Shown: positions 1-6,897 of the stretch, piece by piece
Layout: each line of letters starts with the position of its first letter
Position numbering within the stretch: the stretch's first letter is position 1
DNA from: CAYFTL01 sp964346145
GTDB lineage: Bacteria > Bacillota > Clostridia > Christensenellales > Aristaeellaceae
Direction: 5' to 3'
Length of the DNA stretch: 25,330 bases
Assembly (NCBI GenBank): GCA_964346145.1
Contig: CAYFTL010000028.1
Coordinates: forward strand, 1 to 25,330
The notes under the pieces: model-generated
Database searches by the model: none
Seen by the model: only the letters and a program-made list of their open reading frames with translations
Told to the model about the DNA's origin: nothing
Translations under genes and position numbers: made by a program

Positions 1-66
1 TTGCAGGCTGCAAGCGCACACGCCATCCCGAAAGCTAACTAATCTCGTTCCCCATCTTACCGGTAC

Positions 67-110
67 AAAAAGCCAAGGGCGCACCTTTAAAGGTGCGCCC
101 TTGGCTTTTT
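67..110. terminator. Perfect 22-bp inverted repeat, intrinsic terminator
   Basis: Bases 67-88 and 89-110 are exact reverse complements. The stem has a GC-rich core (GCCAAGGGCGCACC), an A-run on the left and a T-run (106-110) on the right, so it could act in both directions. It probably ends a gene lying left of the window and insulates the operon that starts at 222. An in-frame stop at 40-42 could be the end of that upstream gene, but 14 codons are too few to tell. Confidence 0.85.
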
Positions 111-149
111 GTATTGTAATAAGGTCTTTTCAGTCGTCTGCCGCCTCGA

Positions 150-188
150 TTGTAACTTGGATGAATTGGTGGTAGAATAATATATAAT
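150..188 (+). promoter_or_regulatory. Probable sigma-A promoter for the hydrolase operon
   Basis: TTGTAA at 150-155 and TAGAAT at 173-178 are separated by 17 bases. A second -10-like TATAAT lies at 183-188 but has no good -35 at the right distance. The region is AT-rich and sits 30-70 bases upstream of the start at 222. Which hexamer is used cannot be settled by eye. Confidence 0.4.
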
Positions 189-221
189 TATCAAAATTTA
201 GCTTGGGATGGAGGAATGGCC

Positions 222-1154
222 ATGAGCCTTGGAAGAACAACACAAGCGTTGCTTAAAATGCTGACTCAGGCAGTTCCCAATGTAGCCACCGACTACGAAA
301 CCATACGCCGTTTGAACAAAATACGCTCAAAGCCACTGCTCACTTTCGGGTATAAAATGTGGGACGAACAGATCAGCTCACAAGGACATCAGATTCCGGT
401 CCGCATCTTTACTCCCTATTCTTCGCGTTACCGAGATAGTGCGTTGCTCTTCTTCCATGGCGGCGGCTGGGTCACCGGCGATATCGATAGCTACAGCACC
501 ATGTGTGGCCATATGGCCCGCATGACTGAGCGCACCGTATTTTCAGTAGACTATCGCCTGGCTCCAGAATTCCCCTATCCCGATGGACTGAACGACTGCT
601 ACGAGGCCGCCCGCCTTCTGTATGAAAAGTCCGCCTCCCTCGGCTTCGCCCAGCACAAAATCGCGCTCATCGGCGACAGCGCTGGTGGCAATCTAGCTGC
701 AGCAGTTTCCTTAATGGCGCGCGACCGCGGAGAATTTCTCCCTCGCAAACAAATTTTACTCTACCCCGCAACCTGGAACGATCACAGCGATAGCTCGCCT
801 TTCCATTCGGTTCACGAGTTTGGCCATGATTATGTGCTGACTGCTCAAGCGATAACCGATTATATGAATCTGTACCAGCGCAGCGACGAAAACCGCCAAG
901 ACCCTTATTTCGCTCCGCTGGTGAGCGACAATTTGTACCACCAGCCCGACACCCTCGTGATCACAGCTCAATATGACCCGCTGCGCGACGAGGGCGAAGC
1001 CTACGCCAAAAAGTTGGCTGAATTCGGAAATAAAACCCGATGTTTTAGAATATCAAAAGGCCTGCACGGATATTTTACCGATCCGCTGGCCGGCGATATA
1101 ATTCAACAAAGCTACAAACATATTATAGATTTTCTAAACGAGGTGACAGAGTGA
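222..1154 (+). CDS. Alpha/beta hydrolase, hormone-sensitive lipase (GDSAG) family
   Basis: Predicted carboxylesterase/lipase-type hydrolase of about 310 residues, the usual length for the family. Numbered from the upstream ATG at 216, the oxyanion-hole motif HGGGW is at 81-85, the nucleophile motif GDSAG at 153-157 (Ser155), the acid is probably Asp254 (in QYDPLRDE) and the base His284 (in GLHGYF). HGGGW plus GDSAG defines the HSL family (Abhydrolase_3) by established knowledge. The start is placed at ATG 222 because GGAGGA (210-215) is 6 bases upstream of it and directly abuts the ATG at 216. No signal peptide is seen, so it is probably cytoplasmic. It is the first gene of a three-gene unit: its TGA overlaps the GTG of the next gene. 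The substrate is unknown; an ester or acyl compound handled together with the next gene's acyltransferase is an inference. Confidence 0.9.
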   Translation: MSLGRTTQALLKMLTQAVPNVATDYETIRRLNKIRSKPLLTFGYKMWDEQISSQGHQIPVRIFTPYSSRYRDSALLFFHGGGWVTGDIDSYSTMCGHMARMTERTVFSVDYRLAPEFPYPDGLNDCYEAARLLYEKSASLGFAQHKIALIGDSAGGNLAAAVSLMARDRGEFLPRKQILLYPATWNDHSDSSPFHSVHEFGHDYVLTAQAITDYMNLYQRSDENRQDPYFAPLVSDNLYHQPDTLVITAQYDPLRDEGEAYAKKLAEFGNKTRCFRISKGLHGYFTDPLAGDIIQQSYKHIIDFLNEVTE

Positions 1155-2431
1155 GCGCTACCCCTTATAAAGCCTGGCGTCGCCTGGACAATGCCGCAAA
1201 GATATTCCCCCCAACCAGTGACAACCGAGATCCTAAGGTGATTCGCTTTGCCTGTGAATTAAACGAAGAGGTTTGCGAACAAACTTTGCAGCAGGCCACC
1301 GAACAAGCATTAAAAGAATTCCCCGCTTTTCGCTGCATCTTGCGTTCCGGCTTTTTTTGGTACTATCTGGAGGATACTCAGCGCACCCCCACCGTGCATC
1401 CGGAGAACAAAACGCCCTGCAGCACCAATTATTTGGCGCGCAAGCGGTTGTTGTTTGACGTTTCTTATTTTAAGTGTCGTATTAACTTGGAAATCTACCA
1501 CGCTTTGACCGATGGCACGGGCGCCATCGAGTTTTTACGCACCATCGTTTGCAGGTACCTTGCACTGCGCCATCCCGATGTATTCGGGCAGTCCCCCTCA
1601 ATCCCTCTGGGGCACGATCCTTCTATAACCCGGCAATCGGCCGACAGTTTCGACAAATATTACCAAGGCCGAAAGGGAAAGCGGCACAAAAAAAAGATGC
1701 GCGCTTGCCAAGTGAGCGGCACACCTACCCCGGAGGGACGCTTGGCAGTTATCGAAGGGGTTTTCCCGGTGGATGTGCTGCTTCACAAGGCGCGGGAAAT
1801 GAACACCACGATCACCGGGCTGCTATGCGCCATATTGATGCAGTCCATTCAAGCTGATTTGCCGGTTCGAAAGCGCCACCGTCCGGTAGTCATCGCGATC
1901 CCTGTCAATTTGCGCAAATATTTCGAGTCCGGATCGGCCCGCAATTTTTTCAGCATTGCGCTGGTGAGCTACAATTTCTCGAAAATGCCCGATCACCTAG
2001 AAACCATCGTCCAAAGCATATCCATGCAGCTTGCCCGCCAACTTACCCGGGAGAATCTGCAAGAAAGACTCAACGAGCTTGCCGCGCTGGAGCATGCCAT
2101 ATGGTCGCGCATCGTGCCCCTCCCTATTAAAAACTTTTTTATGTCCATGGCTTATAAGTTTGCCATGAAGCAGCAAACCTCTTCGCTGTCCAACTTAGGT
2201 GTCATTTCCCTGCCCGAAGAGTTTATGCCTTATATCCGCCGTTTTGACGTGTTTTACAGCGGCCCCGAGGTGAAAGCCTGCATGTGTTCCTTTAACAACA
2301 AAATGACCGTCAGTTTTTCCTCTGGCATTCAAAATACTGATGTGCAGCGCCGTTTCTTTACCCAGCTGGTGGAGCTGGGCATCCCTGTTGAAATTTATAG
2401 CAATTCGTACCAAGAGGAGGATAGCCTATGA
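1151..2431 (+). CDS. Condensation-domain-like / alcohol acetyltransferase-like protein
   Basis: A 426-residue protein with HALTDG at residues 117-122, matching the HxxxDG active-site signature of CoA-dependent acyltransferases (NRPS condensation, PapA5, alcohol acetyltransferase). The motif sits about 120 residues in, as expected for the first half of this two-subdomain fold. The C-terminal half contains a segment (SNLGVISLP) that resembles the channel-lining strand of such enzymes. No carrier-protein or adenylation domain is present, so this is a stand-alone acyltransferase. The start is GTG 1151, overlapping the hydrolase stop (GTGA) and preceded by AGGTGA at 1141-1146. By family, the likely reaction is transfer of an acyl group from CoA or a carrier to an alcohol or amine; the actual donor and acceptor cannot be read from the sequence. 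Confidence 0.75.
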   Translation: MSATPYKAWRRLDNAAKIFPPTSDNRDPKVIRFACELNEEVCEQTLQQATEQALKEFPAFRCILRSGFFWYYLEDTQRTPTVHPENKTPCSTNYLARKRLLFDVSYFKCRINLEIYHALTDGTGAIEFLRTIVCRYLALRHPDVFGQSPSIPLGHDPSITRQSADSFDKYYQGRKGKRHKKKMRACQVSGTPTPEGRLAVIEGVFPVDVLLHKAREMNTTITGLLCAILMQSIQADLPVRKRHRPVVIAIPVNLRKYFESGSARNFFSIALVSYNFSKMPDHLETIVQSISMQLARQLTRENLQERLNELAALEHAIWSRIVPLPIKNFFMSMAYKFAMKQQTSSLSNLGVISLPEEFMPYIRRFDVFYSGPEVKACMCSFNNKMTVSFSSGIQNTDVQRRFFTQLVELGIPVEIYSNSYQEEDSL

Positions 2432-3090
2432 TGCATTGCGATCGTTGTAAGGTAACCATAGGCGATTCATCCGCGCGCTGTCCCCTATGCCACGGTCATC
2501 TTTCGGGCGAAAACCCCGGAGCACCTATATTTCCAAAAATCGGGCTTACTTACCCTAAAAGTCCGCTTTTTTTTAAGCTGTTGGCATTGATCACCGTCAC
2601 GGCGTTGGGAATTGCTTTTACGATCCGCCTGAGTTACAGTTCCAGCAGCCGCTGGTTTTGGTATGCGCTCGCGGGCAGCGCCTGCGGCTGGGCTTCGTTG
2701 CTCTTGGCCATATACAAACGCAAAAACGTGCTGGTCACCGTAACCTATCAAACGGCGCTGTTTGCCTTATTTGCGCTGGCGTGGGATGCGCTGACCGGGT
2801 GGCGCAATTGGTCCATAAACTATGCCATCCCTTCCTTGTTCATATTTTCTATGGTAGTCATGGCCATACTGCCCATCATCATAAAAATTCCCATAACCGA
2901 CTGCTTCGTGTGCTTTACTGTAGAAATTTTGTATGGGTTGATCCCTTCCATATTCCTAGTTACAGGAATTGCAACCGTGCGCCTTCCCTCCCTTTGCTGT
3001 GTGGTGCTCAGCGTTATCGCTCTGTTTGCGCTGATTTTGTTCGAAGGCAAGCCCATGTTGGCCGAAGTCAAGAGAAGGTTTCACCTATAG
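2428..3090 (+). CDS. Zinc-ribbon membrane protein (DUF6320-like)
   Basis: A 220-residue protein. An N-terminal zinc ribbon has cysteines at 4, 7, 18 and 21 (CDRC...CPLC), followed by about six hydrophobic segments near residues 46-66, 73-93, 99-118, 130-150, 155-178 and 185-205. This layout resembles the DUF6320 family as I recall it, whose function is unknown. The start is ATG 2428, overlapping the previous stop (ATGA), with GAGGAGG at 2414-2420 seven bases upstream; an ATG at 2431 is the alternative. Position and overlap suggest the three proteins act together, perhaps with this one as a membrane partner of the hydrolase and acyltransferase. That role is inference. Confidence 0.75.
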   Translation: MMHCDRCKVTIGDSSARCPLCHGHLSGENPGAPIFPKIGLTYPKSPLFFKLLALITVTALGIAFTIRLSYSSSSRWFWYALAGSACGWASLLLAIYKRKNVLVTVTYQTALFALFALAWDALTGWRNWSINYAIPSLFIFSMVVMAILPIIIKIPITDCFVCFTVEILYGLIPSIFLVTGIATVRLPSLCCVVLSVIALFALILFEGKPMLAEVKRRFHL

Positions 3091-3134
3091 TCAAAATTTC
3101 CAGCTAAGTGGAAAGTGTGGATAGTCCTAAAAAA

Positions 3135-3840
3135 TTATAATATAGATACTCCCCTAAAGGGATTCCGAAAGGTCCACCGTTTGCATTGTTTTTTCGGGCA
3201 ACTCCTGAAGGGGTGTTTTTTTAAGCCATTGGTGTTCTCGCTACCCGTAAACAGGTTAGAGTATTCTTTGGAACTCATCTAATCTGATGGTTGATTCCCT
3301 CTCACAGCTTTCGGATATACCCTTGCACCTGCCTTTATGCCTGTCTGCTATGTCCGCGTCATCCCCCTTGCTCAGAACTGCCTTTTCCCATCTTAGTGCC
3401 GCTAGCCTGCAGGTCGGTCGAATATCATCATACTGCCCCCATTTCAGAAAAACCATACTCTGCGATGCCCTGAACTTTGGGGGTATATTGATCAGCATAT
3501 GTATACGATCCGAGCACACATTCACTCTATAGTTTCCGTTCCTTTTTCATCACATAATCTGCGCAAAAGGAATCCGAAATTTGTTTTGTTTGCACGATAT
3601 GTTGCCTGTCTCGGTATTCGGAAACGAAAACTGTGTGCTGTTGGCGTCTATAGCTTGCATATTCTAAGCTTCTAATGTCTTTCATGCAAAAAACCTCCTC
3701 AATATTCGATGTTGGGTTGGCAGACCTTAACTCTAATTTATCAGGTACTTTTTCCTTGGCTATGCCCATAAGGCATTCCTCCGCCGGTGATTCTTGTACA
3801 ATAAGAAAGCAAGAGGATAAAACGCTATGTTTTATCCCCA
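3135..3840 (-). mobile_element. Degenerate IS200/IS605-type insertion sequence remnant
   Basis: This stretch holds no intact gene. It contains a broken IS200-type tnpA (3241-3685, minus) flanked by hairpins that fit the ends of such elements. At the tnpA 3' side, 3148-3218 holds short palindromes around CCCCTAAAGGG and TCCTGAAGGGG, with CCGAAA/TTTCGG nested between. At the 5' side, 3815-3823 and 3829-3837 form a 9-bp hairpin (GGATAAAAC/GTTTTATCC), similar to the transcription-blocking left-end hairpin of IS200. IS200 elements lack terminal inverted repeats and target duplications, so the exact ends are estimates. The element lies just 3' of the radical SAM gene. Confidence 0.7.
3241..3685 (-). 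pseudogene. tnpA: Inactivated IS200-family transposase (tnpA)
   Basis: Read in several minus-strand frames, this is recognisably an IS200 TnpA. It opens with MKDIRSLEYASYRRQQHTVF at 3685, behind an intact Shine-Dalgarno (GAGGAGG, 3694-3700). After a stop near 3527 it resumes in another frame with CSDRIHMLINIPPK and SQSMVFLK. It continues with IFDRPAG and GKRQF in a third frame containing stops, then SKGDDADIADRHKG, and ends in EYSNLFTG near 3266-3243. Established knowledge: active enzymes have HIH in the HUH motif and a GYYVDTVG catalytic-tyrosine segment. Here HIH is RIH and YY is DD, so the gene is dead by substitution as well as by frameshift. Confidence 0.82.
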
Positions 3841-3847
3841 TTTTTTT
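3815..3847 (+). terminator. Hairpin with T-run; IS left-end hairpin or terminator
   Basis: A 9-bp stem (3815-3823 with 3829-3837), a 5-base loop, and on the plus strand a run of seven T at 3841-3847. It could stop plus-strand transcription from running antisense into the radical SAM gene. On the minus strand, where the radical SAM gene ends at 3854, the T-run is weak. It may simply be the left-end hairpin of the IS200 remnant. Confidence 0.5.
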
Positions 3848-3853
3848 AATTTT

Positions 3854-5512
3854 CTAGACCGTTTCTATTGCTCCGCTGTCCGGATCATATAGCACGGTAA
3901 CCGTCCGCTCTTCCTGTTTGCCGCTTATGGCAAACTCCAGCACATCTACCGGGTAAGAATAGGCGCTCTGGCCGCGCACCCGCGTAAATCTCTGGCGCAG
4001 ATGAGCGCGAAGCTCATCTCCTTCTTCAAAACTGAGTACATCGGGCAGATCGCGTCTGCATCCGCAGGACAGCAAATCATGGCGAACCAGCGCTTGGCTC
4101 CACACTTGCCCCACCCTTTGGCTTGCGTATTCGAGCAGCACCCCGGCACGGAATTTTTCCGCTCGCTGCACGTCAAACACTCCGGTGCCGCGCATGTGCG
4201 CTGCCAACTCCGAAAACAAATCGTACGGCTTACATTTTTGCAGCAGCAACGCCAAAATCAAGCTGTATTTGTGAGAATTATAGTACCAATCTATCGCATT
4301 CTCCAAATCCTTCAAGTGGCATAGCTGCTCAAAGGACATCCATGGAGTAGAAATAATTTCATAGGGTGCATCCGGCTGGTACACCATCCCAAGCTCTTGT
4401 GCACGGGCTCGCATCGGGCTGCCGTGCAACATCTTTAAAAAGCCCAGCTGCACCATATCGGCGTTCATTGCACACACATCGTTTATCGACTGGGCGAACT
4501 GCTCAAGCGTATCCTCGGGCAACCCTGCAATCAAATCCACGTGCAAATGAATGTTTTTTAAAGCCGAAAGCGCCAAGGTCGCTCTGCGTACTCTTTCAAA
4601 ATCCACGCTCCGCTCAATATTTTCAAGCACGTTTTGGTCGCTGCTCTGTACCCCAATTTCAAACTGGAACAAGCCTTCGGGTGCCTGTGCCAGCAACTCC
4701 AAATCCGAATCAGCAATCAAATTGGCCGCAATTTCAAAATGGTATGTAGGCCGTACACCGGTGCGTTCGGCGTGGCGTATCAGACCCCGCCATATTTCCG
4801 CGGCGCGCTTTCTATCAAAATTAAAGGTGCGATCTACCAGCTTTATGATGGTGGCGCCCTGTTCTGCCAAATCGGTAAGCCGGCGAATCGCCTCATCGGC
4901 CGGCAGTGCCCGCACACCCTGTATTGCAGAGGATAGACAGTATTGGCATTTGTACGGACAGCCCCGGGACGTTTCTATATACAGGAGCCGGTTTTCAATC
5001 CCCGCTATTCCGCCTGCATACACATCCGGCCAACGGTCGGCTGGCAGTTGTTTCGGCAGGGCAACGGTCACAATCTGTTGCCCTGCTCGGTAGCACAACC
5101 CGGGCACCGCGCCTAAACCCTTTGAGTTGTGTAACGCCTTGAGTAACGCCGGAAAGGAAATTTCTCCTTCTGAGCACAAAATAAAGTCGACATCCGGTTC
5201 CTCTTTGAGGAGCAACTCTGCCCTGTATTCGACTTCCGGACCACCCAACACAATTTTACACTTTGGTAGCGCCCGTTTTAAGGCCCGTACCAGTTTTAGC
5301 GCATAATCGATATTCCAAATATAGCAGGAAATCCCTATCAGATCGGCCTGCGTTCGGGCAATTCTGGTCATCAGCGGCCAAAACGGCAGGTTAATATGAG
5401 CCTCGACAAATTCAACTTCGCCCAGTTCCTTGGGAATCATACACATAATTTGACGAAGCGATAGATTGGTATGCATAAAGTGAGCGTTCAGCGCCACCAG
5501 AGTCGTTTTCAT
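3854..5512 (-). CDS. B12-binding-domain radical SAM protein (DUF4080 type)
   Basis: A 552-residue protein with three parts. Residues 1-130 form a cobalamin-binding-like Rossmann domain (GGPEVEYRA at 90-98, CSEGEISF at 113-120). A radical SAM core starts near 176, with the CxxxCxxC cluster motif at Cys185, Cys189 and Cys192 (RGCPYKCQYC). The C-terminal region of about 150 residues matches what is usually called DUF4080. By family it uses a [4Fe-4S] cluster and S-adenosylmethionine, with cobalamin probable; the substrate is unknown. The usual cobalamin-ligand DxHxxG motif is not visible, which is common in this subgroup. Its ATG overlaps the mutY stop (ATGA), so the two genes are co-transcribed and probably translationally coupled. 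The stop at 3854 lies next to the IS200 remnant. Confidence 0.88.
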   Translation of the reverse strand: MKTTLVALNAHFMHTNLSLRQIMCMIPKELGEVEFVEAHINLPFWPLMTRIARTQADLIGISCYIWNIDYALKLVRALKRALPKCKIVLGGPEVEYRAELLLKEEPDVDFILCSEGEISFPALLKALHNSKGLGAVPGLCYRAGQQIVTVALPKQLPADRWPDVYAGGIAGIENRLLYIETSRGCPYKCQYCLSSAIQGVRALPADEAIRRLTDLAEQGATIIKLVDRTFNFDRKRAAEIWRGLIRHAERTGVRPTYHFEIAANLIADSDLELLAQAPEGLFQFEIGVQSSDQNVLENIERSVDFERVRRATLALSALKNIHLHVDLIAGLPEDTLEQFAQSINDVCAMNADMVQLGFLKMLHGSPMRARAQELGMVYQPDAPYEIISTPWMSFEQLCHLKDLENAIDWYYNSHKYSLILALLLQKCKPYDLFSELAAHMRGTGVFDVQRAEKFRAGVLLEYASQRVGQVWSQALVRHDLLSCGCRRDLPDVLSFEEGDELRAHLRQRFTRVRGQSAYSYPVDVLEFAISGKQEERTVTVLYDPDSGAIETV

Positions 5513-6585
5513 TGTCCGTTTTCTCCTTCAAACTGGGCCAGCAGTTCTTTGGCCAATTGAGTGTATTTTTTGAATGCGGTAGGCAAGGCCAGTTGATCCA
5601 GCTCCCGTTTGGTCACAAAACTCCAACCCGGAACTTCCCGCGCATCCGTTTCTATACTAAACCCTTGCATCTGCCAGATTTTGTGCGTAAACACATGCTT
5701 TGCTTGCAAATTTTTTGCAATTTTTTGCACATTTATGCCCATCTGTTGCACAAATTGCGCAACCGAATGCTCATCCGGCAAATCTTCAAAGTTTGGATAC
5801 TGCCATAATCCGCCCAGCAATCCTTTTTCTTCCCTGCGCCCCACCAACACCCTGCCCCGGTTAAACACCAACGCCACCCCGATCTCCTCCACCTTCTTTT
5901 CCACTGGCGGCGGCAATACAGGGAGGGATAGCGCATCCCCCACTTGATAAGCATCACAATAATCGTTGACCGGGCAATCTGCGCATTCGGCCCGCCTGGG
6001 CATGCAAACGAGCGCGCCCAGCCCCATCATCGCTTGGGTAAAATCCCCCACCCGCCGGGAGGGTACCAACGATTGAGCTTTTTCCCAAATCAGCTTTTTT
6101 ATCTTGGGTTGTGCGCTGTTTTCACGTATGCCAAACAGCCTGCACACTACGCGCACCACATTGCCGTCGACTGCGGCCACAGGCTGTTCAAAGGCAATGG
6201 AAGCGATTGCTCCGGCCGTATAGTCGCCGATCCCCGGCAGTTTTTTGAGCGCTTTTACCTGCGTGGGCAGCTTTCCACCATACTCTTTGACTACCACGCC
6301 TGCAGCCTTGTGCACGTTTCTGGCCCGGGAGTAATAGCCCAATCCTTCCCAGAGTTTGAGCACTTCATCGATATCGGCTTGCGCCAACGCATATACCGAA
6401 GGAAAATGCTCTAAAAAGCGTTGATAATAACCCACTACGGTTTCGGCCCGGGTTTGTTGCAGCATGATCTCCGACAACCATATTTTGTACGGGTCGCGTT
6501 CGTGCCGCCAAGGCAAATCCCTTCCATTTTCATCATGCCATTTAAGCAGCGCTTTCGCAAAGCCATCCCACGATGGTCTTTCCAT
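5509..6585 (-). CDS. mutY: Adenine DNA glycosylase MutY
   Basis: Removes adenine mispaired with 8-oxoguanine in base excision repair. Numbered from the chosen start: catalytic Glu39 in SEIMLQQT; helix-hairpin-helix LPGIGDYTAGA at 116-126; catalytic Asp140 in AVDGNV; and a 4Fe-4S loop with Cys194, 201, 204 and 210 (Cx6Cx2Cx5C). A C-terminal NUDIX-like domain, which recognises 8-oxoG, begins near 234 (GVALVFNRGRVLVG). Length is 358, typical for MutY. A longer frame opens at 6744, but ATG 6585 is chosen because AAAGGTGA lies just upstream and the promoter (6625-6630) sits inside the extra segment. The next gene overlaps by 4 bases. Confidence 0.95.
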   Translation of the reverse strand: MERPSWDGFAKALLKWHDENGRDLPWRHERDPYKIWLSEIMLQQTRAETVVGYYQRFLEHFPSVYALAQADIDEVLKLWEGLGYYSRARNVHKAAGVVVKEYGGKLPTQVKALKKLPGIGDYTAGAIASIAFEQPVAAVDGNVVRVVCRLFGIRENSAQPKIKKLIWEKAQSLVPSRRVGDFTQAMMGLGALVCMPRRAECADCPVNDYCDAYQVGDALSLPVLPPPVEKKVEEIGVALVFNRGRVLVGRREEKGLLGGLWQYPNFEDLPDEHSVAQFVQQMGINVQKIAKNLQAKHVFTHKIWQMQGFSIETDAREVPGWSFVTKRELDQLALPTAFKKYTQLAKELLAQFEGENGQ

Positions 6586-6624
6586 GCGTTTCACCTTTCC
6601 TTCAGCATTATTTCCTAAGTGCAT

Positions 6625-6633
6625 ATTATAACA
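6625..6633 (-). promoter_or_regulatory. Extended -10 promoter for mutY-radical SAM operon
   Basis: On the minus strand the sequence reads TGTTATAAT (TATAAT = complement of 6625-6630, TG element at 6632-6633). No good -35 hexamer is seen, which fits an extended -10 promoter. Transcription should start near 6618, leaving a leader of roughly 30 bases before ATG 6585. Together with the plus-strand promoter at 6751-6779 this explains the 6586-6897 divergent region; nothing else was recognised there. Confidence 0.65.
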
Positions 6634-6750
6634 TAAGGCAATTTCAAAGTCATATTTTGCCCCGAGCCTGTGAAAACTTCGATTGAACAAATCAGTCAAG
6701 ATTGAGTCTAATAAAAACACACAGAATGTTGCACCATTTATCAAAAATAT

Positions 6751-6779
6751 TTGAACGAGTACCTTGCTTATGCTATAAT
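6751..6779 (+). promoter_or_regulatory. Sigma-A promoter for the Cys/His repeat protein
   Basis: TTGAAC at 6751-6756 and TATAAT at 6774-6779, 17-base spacer, with the extended -10 TG at 6771-6772. This is close to consensus and predicts a start near 6786 and a leader of about 110 bases before ATG 6898. The leader shows no recognised riboswitch. Confidence 0.8.
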
Positions 6780-6897
6780 GATTTGTATACTATGGGTGAA
6801 TAGCTTAATCGAAAAATTGACAAAGCGCACTCGAAAATGATTACGAGCTTTGCTGATTTATTCTCCAACGAGCAAACAAACAAGGGGTGATCAAAAG

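Noticed and set aside
1..42. Fourteen codons ending in TAA, possibly the tail of an upstream gene
   Set aside because: Too short to judge; another frame also ends nearby, at 38.
3287..3532. 81-codon plus-strand frame in the 3.2-3.5 kb region
   Set aside because: It is antisense to the recognisable tnpA remnant and has no features of its own.
6586..6744. 53-residue N-terminal extension of MutY
   Set aside because: It contains the probable promoter, does not look like MutY, and the downstream ATG has a good ribosome site.
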